Assembly: GCA_903970295.1 (NCBI GenBank)
Contig: CAJCHQ010000205.1
Location: 1-6,878 of the forward strand
DNA: 6,878 nucleotides
Origin: Bryobacterales bacterium
Lineage (GTDB): Bacteria; Cyanobacteriota; Vampirovibrionia; Obscuribacterales; Obscuribacteraceae
Direction of reading: 5' to 3'
Under the pieces are notes generated by a model. It ran no database searches. It saw nothing but the letters and a program-made list of their open reading frames with translations, and was not told where the DNA came from. The translations under genes and the position numbers were made by a program. Of the stretch, positions 1-5,626 are shown piece after piece. How positions within the stretch are numbered: the stretch's first letter is position 1; every line of letters begins with the position of its first letter.

Positions 1-1318
1 CGCTGAACTGGAAGCAATCGTACTCAGGTGTCTGGAGAAGAACCCTGCCGACAGATACCAGACTGTGGCAGACCTGACAGCCGACCTCATACTGCTCCGC
101 GACGGGAAAAAGCCGAGGTGGAAAAAACCGAGCGCTCGGAAAAACAAATTGCTAATCAAAAGTCTCGGGCTAGCCATGGCCTCTTCGCTGACAGTGACTG
201 CCATCGCGGCCAGTCTTGCCTGGTTTGCGATGACCAACCACAATGGCGGTTTGCAAGCGTCAATGACACCGGCAGCTACGGCTGCAATTCCTGCGCCGCA
301 GGCAAGCGCGAAAAATGTTTTGATCGATTCGTGCACAAGAGAAATAGCCAATCATCCGCGTGATCCCAACTGGTATTTTATGAGGGGCACAGCCTATCGT
401 GAAACCGGTGAATATCCGAAGGCGCTAGAGGATTTTGGTAAGGCTCTCACTCTAAATCCCAATAACGTCAAGGAAATTCTCAGAGCCAGAGCCTGGACTT
501 ACAATCAACAATTGGATTACAAGAAAGCTCTTGCCGATTGCAACGCAGCCTTAAAAATCGATCCTAATTACGAGGAAGCTTACATCAGTCGTTCGCGTGC
601 ATATACTGGTCTGGGTAATCCTGAAGCGGGTTTGGCGGACGCTGAACGAGGGGTTCGCTTGAATAATACCGATTGTGGTGCCTACTGGAATAGGGCCAGC
701 TGCAAAGCTTCACTCGGTAGGCACGATGCGGCGATCGAAGACTTCGGCACGGCGCTCAAACTACAACCGCATGAACTGAATATATTGATTGGTCGGTCTC
801 GTTCGTATACCAAGCTTGGTGAATGGCAGAAAGCCATCGATGACCTATCTACAATAATCGCAGCCAATCCGAGAGATTATTGCCGACTGATTGAACGTGC
901 AGACTTGTACAATCGGATCGGCCAATCGGAGAAAGCTCTCGCCGATGCAAACACGACAATCGCTCTGGCGCCTCCAGATTTCAGACTAGGCCAGACAATC
1001 CGCGGGGATGCTGAAAGACTGTTAGGGCACTATGACGAAGCCATGAAAGACTATCTCCATACCGTGCAAGGTGACAACCGAGACGCCGATGCCTGGAAAG
1101 GCATTGGTGATGTTTGGATGGCGCGAAAGCAATATGATAAAGCGGTCGAAAGCTACTCCAAAGCAATCGACTATGGCAGATGGGTCGACAAGCTGTCGGT
1201 TTCGATTAGATACAAATCTGCTTACCGTGAAGGTCTTGAAGGTCGCGCGGAAGCCTACGAGTTGCTCGGTAAAAAAGAGCTGGCGCATCAAGATCAGAAA
1301 CTTGCATCGATGCTATAA
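1..1318 (+). CDS. Ser/Thr protein kinase with C-terminal TPR array (5'-truncated)
   Basis: The frame is open from base 2, so the gene begins left of the window; about 438 C-terminal residues are visible. The first ~30 match the end of a Hanks-type kinase domain (subdomain XI): a leucine-rich helix, then LEKNPADRY with the conserved Arg, as in PknB-like kinases. A basic stretch (about residues 35-52) leads into one hydrophobic membrane span (about 55-77), then an Ala/Pro/Thr linker. From about residue 105 to the end come roughly eight 34-residue TPR units with typical W/Y-G-A-Y-A-P spacing, such as GEYPKALEDFGKALTLNP. Known for the family: a cytoplasmic kinase phosphorylates Ser/Thr of partners, and the domain beyond the membrane senses or scaffolds. 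Inference: the TPRs lie outside the cytoplasm. The GTG at 65 is an internal codon, not the start. The gene converges on the next one, 51 bp away. Catalytic residues are off-window, so activity cannot be judged. Confidence 0.85.
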   Translation, partial: AELEAIVLRCLEKNPADRYQTVADLTADLILLRDGKKPRWKKPSARKNKLLIKSLGLAMASSLTVTAIAASLAWFAMTNHNGGLQASMTPAATAAIPAPQASAKNVLIDSCTREIANHPRDPNWYFMRGTAYRETGEYPKALEDFGKALTLNPNNVKEILRARAWTYNQQLDYKKALADCNAALKIDPNYEEAYISRSRAYTGLGNPEAGLADAERGVRLNNTDCGAYWNRASCKASLGRHDAAIEDFGTALKLQPHELNILIGRSRSYTKLGEWQKAIDDLSTIIAANPRDYCRLIERADLYNRIGQSEKALADANTTIALAPPDFRLGQTIRGDAERLLGHYDEAMKDYLHTVQGDNRDADAWKGIGDVWMARKQYDKAVESYSKAIDYGRWVDKLSVSIRYKSAYREGLEGRAEAYELLGKKELAHQDQKLASML

Positions 1319-1319
1319 A

Positions 1320-1369
1320 AATCGATAAAGTCCGATCTTCGCCTTACCTGTCAAATCCGTCGATCGATT
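1320..1369. repeat. Inverted repeat in the convergent gap
   Basis: AATCGAT at 1320-1326 is mirrored by ATCGATT at 1363-1369, with about 36 bases between the arms, filling the gap between the two convergent stop codons. It could form a long-looped stem ending transcription from both sides, but there is no GC-rich stem or T-run. Because ATCGAT is itself palindromic, the pairing may be chance. Confidence 0.25.
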
Positions 1370-2428
1370 CTAGTTCGAGGACGGCCGTTTCATATCGGCA
1401 TAATCGACTTGAGTGGCCAAAGCTAGCTGTCCAGAAGGCGTAGCTACAGCCACGATGAACCTATCCTTAATCTGGAACGCTGGCGGATCCATCGACATTG
1501 AGCGCAGAGTCATCTGAGCGGCCACGCCCTGTTTGGCCTTGAAGCCGTGTTCATCCATTTGCAGCTCGGTTTGCATTTTGGCCTGATCGATTGAAATCTT
1601 GCCGTCTTTCGTCTGCATACCAATCAATCCAGTCAAGTCCTGCTTGGAATTGAGGTCCACCATGGGAAATTCGACTTTCTTCACTTCTCCGTCCAGTCCC
1701 GCTTTTTCTTGAGCAGCGATTTTGCCGACAATATTTTGTGCGTACTTCTGGACATCGACTCCACTCATATTTTGCTTGTCTTTCGGCAACGGTATGGCAT
1801 AGACACGCATATCAGGTGAAGAGTGAATCTCTGCCACCGATTGATTGTTGACTTCATGCACCTTGCCGTCTTTGTATATAGAAGGTCTGACTTGCCCGTC
1901 ATCAGTTTCCATATTCTTCGCTTTGGCCCTCCAGGTATCTTCGACTGAAGCCGTGCCGGCCATATACAAAGAGTCTTTGTCGCCTTTTTGCAATTGAATA
2001 TCCATGCCATTCTTTTTCAAAAATTCATTTACCGGCGTTGGATCGTCGACCGACGCAGCACCACTGATCTTAATTGCGCTGGGCAAAGTGGAAAGATCGT
2101 TTGCCGCCCCAGGCAATTGAGTGGCGAGGTATTGTTGCTCTGCATTTTTGGCATTCCACGTTCCGGCTTTCGTAAGATCGATACCTGTTTGACCCTTTAA
2201 GCTTGCAAAAGCGCCCGCGAGAACATATGAACTGGGAAATTCTTTAGAGAGCTTAGCTTCGCCGGCAGTTGCAGCACCACCAGTTCGATCGCTAACCTTT
2301 TGCACGTCGGAAGCCCGAGCGGTTCTGGCGGCATCATCCTGTATGCCATAGATGAGCGGTGTAGTCTCGAGGGCCGCGCGTGTCGGCGGCGCGGCCGCGC
2401 TGTCTGAGACCGAGTAATTATTAGCCAT
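1370..2428 (-). CDS. Divergent serpin-fold protein, no signal peptide
   Basis: A protein of 352 residues. I start it at the ATG at 2428 because GGGGAGG lies 4 bases upstream; a TTG at 2461 would add 11 unlikely residues. Residues 1-60 are Ala/Thr-rich and probably disordered. From 65 the order of elements resembles serpins: SSYVLAGAFASLKGQTG (helix B/C-like), LPSAIKISGAASVDD (strand 2A-like), DSLYMAGTASVEDTW (strand 3A, LYFKGKW-like), then YKDGKVHEV and MRVYAIPLPKD (core-sheet strands). Next are VEFPMVDLNSKQDLTGLIG (residues 252-270; compare the serpin 'P-F-x-x-x-x-x-x-DL-x-x-x-LG' segment) and DEHGFKAKQ (292-300, hinge position). PPAFQIKDRFIVAV (315-328) and a final strand then match the serpin C-terminus. 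The helix F motif is not visible, the core is shorter than a usual serpin (~370-400 residues), and the hinge lacks the small-residue run needed for loop insertion. Inference: probably not a classical suicide inhibitor. There is no signal peptide, so it is likely cytoplasmic. The match is by eye only. Confidence 0.62.
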   Translation of the reverse strand: MANNYSVSDSAAAPPTRAALETTPLIYGIQDDAARTARASDVQKVSDRTGGAATAGEAKLSKEFPSSYVLAGAFASLKGQTGIDLTKAGTWNAKNAEQQYLATQLPGAANDLSTLPSAIKISGAASVDDPTPVNEFLKKNGMDIQLQKGDKDSLYMAGTASVEDTWRAKAKNMETDDGQVRPSIYKDGKVHEVNNQSVAEIHSSPDMRVYAIPLPKDKQNMSGVDVQKYAQNIVGKIAAQEKAGLDGEVKKVEFPMVDLNSKQDLTGLIGMQTKDGKISIDQAKMQTELQMDEHGFKAKQGVAAQMTLRSMSMDPPAFQIKDRFIVAVATPSGQLALATQVDYADMKRPSSN

Positions 2429-2432
2429 ACAA

Positions 2433-2439
2433 CCTCCCC
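2433..2439 (-). promoter_or_regulatory. Ribosome binding site deciding the serpin-like start
   Basis: Read on the minus strand, GGGGAGG stands 4 bases before the ATG at 2428. It lies inside the longer TTG-initiated reading frame, so it argues for the shorter protein. The spacing is slightly tight, but the match to the anti-Shine-Dalgarno sequence is strong. Confidence 0.6.
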
Positions 2440-2474
2440 GACAAACGCCCTGGTCTTTCAAGATGCCTGGAAGT

Positions 2475-2480
2475 CTAATA
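2475..2480 (-). promoter_or_regulatory. Possible -10 hexamer for the serpin-like gene
   Basis: TATTAG on the minus strand (4 of 6 to TATAAT), 46 bases upstream of the ATG. No good -35 lies 16-18 bases further up. The 11-bp repeat array sits there instead, as expected for an activator-dependent promoter. Confidence 0.35.
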
Positions 2481-2536
2481 CAAGACTGTTACAAGAGAGT
2501 GTCACAGGCCTGACACAAGAGTGTCGGAAGAGTGCC
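2480..2536 (-). repeat. Five-unit direct 11-bp repeat array, candidate operator
   Basis: On the plus strand the units are ACAAGACTGTT (2480-2490), ACAAGAGAGTGTC (2491-2503, two extra bases), ACAGGCCTGAC (2504-2514), ACAAGAGTGTC (2515-2525) and GGAAGAGTGCC (2526-2536). The consensus ACAAGAGTGTC reads GACACTCTTGT towards the serpin-like gene. Direct repeats with 11-bp spacing, one helical turn, are typical of OmpR/PhoB-family binding sites. The array lies 52-108 bases upstream of the serpin-like start and abuts a -10-like hexamer. The third and fifth units are diverged. The regulator is unknown. Confidence 0.5.
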
Positions 2537-2561
2537 ACGTTCGTCTACGATTCTCAGTGTA

Positions 2562-4085
2562 TTAGTGTTGAAGATTTTGCTGGCAGCGTGCTAAAGATGC
2601 TGTCGCTTCGGCAAGATCGGCTGAGTTTTTGAAGGTTCCCAAAGCTTGACGATATAGTGCAGCAGCATGCGCATAATCGCTGCCTTGCTCAGATAACATA
2701 GCCGCATTTTCGTAAGCATAGCCGAGATGCTTGGCGATTTCACCATCAGTAGGAGCGAGCCTGGATGCCGCTTCCAACTTTTCAATCGCGGCGTCAAAGT
2801 TATGCATTTCATTAGCTGCAGAAGCTTCGCGTACCAGTTGTCGGACCGCGGTTTCTGTGTTGGGCACTTGGGCAACCGGCTCCGCGCGGCGGTTGGAAAC
2901 TATGGCGCTGTTGTCGGCAGTAGCTTGAGGCAGTGATGCTATCTCAGAATTGTTCACGCCGCTAGTGTACAAAGCCGTCACCGAATTATGATCGCGATAT
3001 GTGAGCGGATGCTCGAGGCCCCAGGGAGCGACGCGTGGATACATAATGTCATAACGCTCGTTGCTATGATTCAAACCGAGAGCATGACCGATTTCATGCA
3101 AATCAACGACCTGACAATGTTTATTGATTTCATCCGGACGCACGTTTTCTTCATCGAACTTGGTCAGAAGGATAATGTCTGCATGCGTAATGTGACCCTG
3201 TCCATCTGTCTGCGTGCTTGTGATTCCGAGCTCGTCTCCATTGCCCAATTCGCTTTTGTCGGCAGTCCAGCGGCAGCAGATCTGAGCTTTGCCGGGTTCG
3301 TCGACGCAGACGAACTGAATTTTGCCGTCAGACACGGCCGACCAATCTTTGAACGATTCACGCAAAATCGCATCGAAAGCGGGAGAAAATCCAGGAACAC
3401 TTTTATTGTCTGCAACGTAAACGGCAAGGGGAGCGCCTTTTGTATCCCACTTTCTGGCACTTCTGTCGGACGAGTCGTTTAAATAATTGCCGGTAAAATC
3501 AGTTGAACCGGGTTGGGCGAAAACAATATGCTGAAGAATATCAACGTATTCTTGAGCAAAACTGGCGTTGGCACCCGAGTGGTCCAGGTGCAGATAACGC
3601 TGGTAAGCGGCCAGACCCTGATCGTGTTTTTGCAGGCGCGTGCAACATTGACCGAGCAGAAACCAGGTGCCGGCGTCGCGCGGTCGCAAACGGGAGGCGC
3701 TTTCGAGTTCGCCCAGTGCGTCCTCGTACATGCCGGCACTGAGGAGACAATTGCCGATAGCTGTGTGCGCTTCAGCCATCGAGGGATCGATTTGCAAAGC
3801 CTGCCGGTAGCATTGCGCCGCTTCGACGTAGTTTTTGTCGCGTTGCAGATGCACCCCTTTGTTGAAATATTTGATTGCCGCATTGCGCGAACCGTAGCGA
3901 CTGCTGTTGCGATTCGAGCCGACGGATAGGTGATGTGACAACAGCCCGGAGAGGGCGCCCGAGGGAATCGGAATGAAATATTGGGCTTGAGCCTGGGTGC
4001 CTTCAGCGACCGAAAGCCCGGCCGCCAGGCAGGCAGCAGCTAGTACCCCAGTCACTTGCTGCCAAAAGTTTTCTGATGTCTTCAT
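2562..4085 (-). CDS. Exported matrixin-type zinc metalloprotease flanked by TPRs
   Basis: A 507-residue protein. Residues 1-35 form a signal peptide: a hydrophobic Ala/Leu/Val core and a cleavage region near QAQAQ. TPR units occupy about 70-170 (for example NYVEAAQCYRQALQIDP). The protease domain, about 210-375, carries the zinc site HEIGHALGLNH at 330-340 (ligands His330, His334, His340; catalytic Glu331) and a Met-turn, DIMYP, at 346-350. This is the metzincin M10/matrixin pattern. A Ser/Thr/Asn linker leads to a second TPR region at about 413-505. The family hydrolyses peptide bonds outside the cytoplasm; the TPRs may bind substrates or partners (inference). No Cys-switch propeptide (PRCGVPD-like) is visible, so latency would need another mechanism. 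An in-frame stop lies one codon upstream of the ATG, and no clear Shine-Dalgarno is present. Confidence 0.88.
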   Translation of the reverse strand: MKTSENFWQQVTGVLAAACLAAGLSVAEGTQAQAQYFIPIPSGALSGLLSHHLSVGSNRNSSRYGSRNAAIKYFNKGVHLQRDKNYVEAAQCYRQALQIDPSMAEAHTAIGNCLLSAGMYEDALGELESASRLRPRDAGTWFLLGQCCTRLQKHDQGLAAYQRYLHLDHSGANASFAQEYVDILQHIVFAQPGSTDFTGNYLNDSSDRSARKWDTKGAPLAVYVADNKSVPGFSPAFDAILRESFKDWSAVSDGKIQFVCVDEPGKAQICCRWTADKSELGNGDELGITSTQTDGQGHITHADIILLTKFDEENVRPDEINKHCQVVDLHEIGHALGLNHSNERYDIMYPRVAPWGLEHPLTYRDHNSVTALYTSGVNNSEIASLPQATADNSAIVSNRRAEPVAQVPNTETAVRQLVREASAANEMHNFDAAIEKLEAASRLAPTDGEIAKHLGYAYENAAMLSEQGSDYAHAAALYRQALGTFKNSADLAEATASLARCQQNLQH

Positions 4086-4103
4086 CTGTCAACCACGCCA
4101 TCG

Positions 4104-4150
4104 AGGGGATATAAGACCAACCCCTTGACATGCACAATTAGGTGGGGTTA
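4104..4150. repeat. Nested inverted repeats upstream of the matrixin gene
   Basis: AGGGG at 4104-4108 pairs with CCCCT at 4121-4125, and AACCCC (about 4119-4124) can instead pair with GGGGTT (about 4144-4149). The two arrangements share the CCCC arm, so they exclude each other. They overlap the possible promoter of the matrixin gene and may be an operator or an mRNA leader structure. The arms are only 5-6 bp. Confidence 0.3.
4108..4137 (-). promoter_or_regulatory. Weak candidate promoter for the matrixin gene
   Basis: On the minus strand TTGTGC (4132-4137) and TATATC (4108-4113) are 18 bases apart. The -35 matches 3 of 6 and the -10 matches 4 of 6. The -10 lies 22 bases upstream of the ATG, leaving a very short leader consistent with the missing Shine-Dalgarno. 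Confidence 0.28.
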
Positions 4151-4161
4151 GTCGGAAAATT

Positions 4162-4207
4162 AAAAAAATCAATTACTAAGTCAGTGAACCGCGCGACTGC
4201 GGGTCGC
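4162..4207 (-). terminator. Possible terminator of the small exported protein gene
   Basis: Directly after the stop codon, minus-strand GCGAC-CCGCA-GTCGC (4193-4207) forms a perfect 5-bp GC-rich stem. A run of seven T residues follows at 4168-4162, but 24 bases lie between the stem and the run. That is too far for a textbook intrinsic terminator. Confidence 0.3.
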
Positions 4208-4567
4208 CTATTTGACAGCAGCCGCCAAGCCGGCCGGCTGGGTCGTAACTTTAGCTACTTGAGTTGTTTGAGCTATTTCAGTTGACTGGATAGTTTCCGT
4301 TTGGAAGAAGGAAACTTCCTGCTTGCTACCCTTAGCGTCAATCATCTTTACTCTCAGGGTTTTGCGGTCGAAAACGAAACGAGCGCCGCCGCCATCCATT
4401 TCGAATCCAGATCTATCCGCGTATTCGGTCATCTGAATACCATCGCCATAGTTAGTAATTTTCACTTTCTCAGCGCTCTCGGCAGCGTTCGCTGGCGGGA
4501 AGGCAGAAGCCACTGTGGACAAAGCAAAGATGCCGATAAATGCCAAACGCTGAGTCATCTCTTTCAT
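4208..4567 (-). CDS. Small exported protein of unknown function
   Basis: A 119-residue protein. The ATG at 4567 is supported by AAAGGAG 6 bases upstream. Residues 1-28 form a clear signal peptide (MKEMTQRLAFIGIFALSTVA, then a cleavage site ANA before AES). The mature protein is about 91 residues. Residues 35-90 look like a short beta-rich segment with alternating charged and hydrophobic residues (KVKITNYGDGIQMTEYAD, then ARFVFDRKTLRVKMIDAKG), suggesting a small antiparallel sheet. The tail, about 90-119, is rich in Thr, Gln and Ala and lacks secondary-structure signals. There are no cysteines, so it is not a lipoprotein. I do not recognise a family. It lies 122 bp upstream of the matrixin gene on the same strand and could be a substrate or partner, but nothing shows this. 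Confidence 0.75.
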   Translation of the reverse strand: MKEMTQRLAFIGIFALSTVASAFPPANAAESAEKVKITNYGDGIQMTEYADRSGFEMDGGGARFVFDRKTLRVKMIDAKGSKQEVSFFQTETIQSTEIAQTTQVAKVTTQPAGLAAAVK

Positions 4568-4716
4568 GAAGAACTCCTTTGAACGTGAACTGCGGGTTCG
4601 TGGCCCAAAGATACGGATTGAGCGTGTCCAGCCTGGGTCAAGTTTGTGACATTGCCGTGGCAGTACTATTTCGCAGCTCGACGTTTGTGATACTCCCGGG
4701 CTTAGGGCCTAAAACA

Positions 4717-4777
4717 CCCTCCGTTGCTGGTTTTTGGAACAGGGAGGGCGAACATCGGTCGCAGCAACATTGCGACC
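4717..4777. other. Two adjacent hairpins, possible structured RNA or operator
   Basis: Stem one: CCCTCC (4717-4722) plus GTT (4723-4725) pair with AAC (4738-4740) plus GGAGGG (4743-4748), leaving a 2-base bulge and a 12-base T-rich loop. Stem two: GGTCGCA (4757-4763) pairs perfectly with TGCGACC (4771-4777). Only 8 bases separate them. Neither is followed by a T-run on the plus strand, so they are not simple terminators for that direction. Confidence 0.35.
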
Positions 4778-4807
4778 AGAAATTAATTGCTGATGGAACG
4801 TTGCCTG

Positions 4808-4839
4808 AAGCTGATAAGCTATTAAGCTGCTAAAGCGAT
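4808..4839 (+). repeat. Four-unit 8-bp tandem repeat
   Basis: AAGCTGAT, AAGCTATT, AAGCTGCT and AAAGCGAT follow each other without gaps. The array ends 27 bases before the ATG of the YozE-like gene, so it lies in that gene's promoter or leader. It could be a regulator site or a slippage-prone microsatellite. Confidence 0.45.
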
Positions 4840-4866
4840 GTAACCCAGGAACGGAGTTTTGACGAC

Positions 4867-5091
4867 ATGAACAAACCGTCTTTTACAGATTGGATTCGGA
4901 AGCAAACCGACCGCCCTGACGATGTCGGCATCTTTGCTAAATGGATGAGAACGCAATTCACGGTCCCCTCACCAGGAGAGCAATGCCTACAGGAATGGCG
5001 AACCTTCGTCGAAGGGCAGAAACGAGACGACCTCTCGCGACGATTCGCTAGAGCCGAGGCCGAATATACTCATCTGGCAGTGGAACAGTAG
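4867..5091 (+). CDS. Small YozE/SAM-like protein
   Basis: A 74-residue soluble protein with no signal peptide or membrane span. The ATG is preceded by GGAG 10 bases upstream, a somewhat long spacing. Residues 5-50 (SFTDWIRKQTDRPDDVGIFA, then a short hydrophobic/aromatic helix and EWRTFVE) resemble the YozE SAM-like family: an aromatic/W-containing first helix, a D-D/P-V/I-G turn, then a helix, a proline break and a last helix containing W and F. The family is small and helical with no known reaction; no catalytic residues are expected. The C-terminal 25 residues are charged and helical (DDLSRRFARAEAEYTHLAVE). It stands alone, divergent from the exported protein gene and convergent with the receiver gene 39 bp away. 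The family match is by eye. Confidence 0.62.
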   Translation: MNKPSFTDWIRKQTDRPDDVGIFAKWMRTQFTVPSPGEQCLQEWRTFVEGQKRDDLSRRFARAEAEYTHLAVEQ

Positions 5092-5130
5092 ACAGACCAG
5101 AACGGCTCAGTCCGTAGAAAGGCTGATTGA

Positions 5131-5532
5131 TCAAGAAGTGTAAGAGACTTCGAAGCCATCGCCCCAGTTAACTTCGGGCAGCCAGCGACGCAGGATTGTC
5201 GGATAGTGAGCCGGCTTCGCGAAGTAATCTGTCATGCCGAATTTGACGCAGATGTCCAGTTCGCAGCTGGACGAAACTGCTACTATTGGCACTGCTTCAT
5301 GGCTTTTGCAAGTTAAGCGGCGAATCGCACGCGACGCTCTCAGGCCGTCGAGCTTAGGCATGCATATATCCATGAGGATTAAATCGAATTTTTCTTCCTG
5401 AACCGCTTGCAGTGCCTCATACCCATTGGTAGCGGTTCGCACATACACGCCAAATGGATGCAATTGCTGTTTGGCCATTTTCAAGCAAAATGGGCTATCG
5501 TCGACAACAAGAACTTTTCTGCAGGCTTTCAT
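5131..5532 (-). CDS. Stand-alone CheY-like response regulator receiver
   Basis: A 133-residue single receiver domain with no output domain. The ATG at 5532 has GGAGG 7 bases upstream, an excellent match. Visible signature residues: acidic pair Asp11-Asp12 in VLVVDDS, phosphoacceptor Asp55 in LILMDICMPKLDG, the conserved Ser87 in IVAVSSS, and Lys106 in FAKPA. All catalytic positions are intact, so it should accept phosphate from a histidine kinase or phosphotransfer protein and act by protein contact (as CheY or Spo0F do). It has six cysteines (4, 16, 57, 75, 90, 95), many for a receiver, one of them two residues after the phosphorylated Asp. It lies 94 bp downstream of the sensor kinase on the same strand. 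That kinase may phosphorylate it, but kinases of this type usually pair with an OmpR-type regulator encoded upstream. Confidence 0.9.
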   Translation of the reverse strand: MKACRKVLVVDDSPFCLKMAKQQLHPFGVYVRTATNGYEALQAVQEEKFDLILMDICMPKLDGLRASRAIRRLTCKSHEAVPIVAVSSSCELDICVKFGMTDYFAKPAHYPTILRRWLPEVNWGDGFEVSYTS

Positions 5533-5626
5533 GACGAATCCTCCACGCGGTTGGAGAGAAGTTGCTGAGCGTTTCCCAATCCTGTTTTAAGCATCACAGC
5601 TCAACGTTTCGCTTTGCCTTCGAGGC

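Larger units (their letters stand above)
4568..4866. other. Divergent intergenic spacer with several hairpins
   Basis: This 299-bp gap separates divergent genes and must hold both promoters; I see no convincing -35/-10 pair for either. It is rich in inverted repeats: TGCC/GGCA (4653-4662), TTAGGGCCTAA (4702-4712), a 9-bp bulged stem CCCTCC-GTT with AAC-AG-GGAGGG (4717-4748), and GGTCGCA/TGCGACC with a 7-base loop (4757-4777). A reading frame at 4579-4833 (+) is not convincing as a gene. Confidence 0.5.

Noticed and set aside
2429..2461. TTG start adding 11 residues to the serpin-like protein
   Set aside because: The GGGGAGG Shine-Dalgarno falls inside this extension and serves the downstream ATG. 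The TTG itself has no good ribosome site.
2988..3482. Open frame of 164 codons antisense to the matrixin gene
   Set aside because: It lies opposite a strongly supported protease domain, has no domain signature, and is best explained as a shadow of that gene's codon usage.
4125..4130. Perfect TTGACA (-35 consensus) on the plus strand
   Set aside because: No acceptable -10 lies 16-18 bases downstream, and no plus-strand gene follows.
4579..4833. Open frame of 84 codons on the plus strand in the divergent spacer
   Set aside because: It has no Shine-Dalgarno, no recognisable domain and a composition unlike its neighbours. It overlaps the promoter and leader of the exported protein gene.
5092..5130. 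Bidirectional terminator in the convergent gap
   Set aside because: Only a 4-bp stem ACGG/CCGT with a 6-base loop can be drawn and there is no T-run on either strand.
5533..5626. Terminator between the kinase and receiver genes
   Set aside because: Only a 4-bp stem (GCCT-CGA-AGGC) overlapping the kinase stop is visible and there is no T-run.
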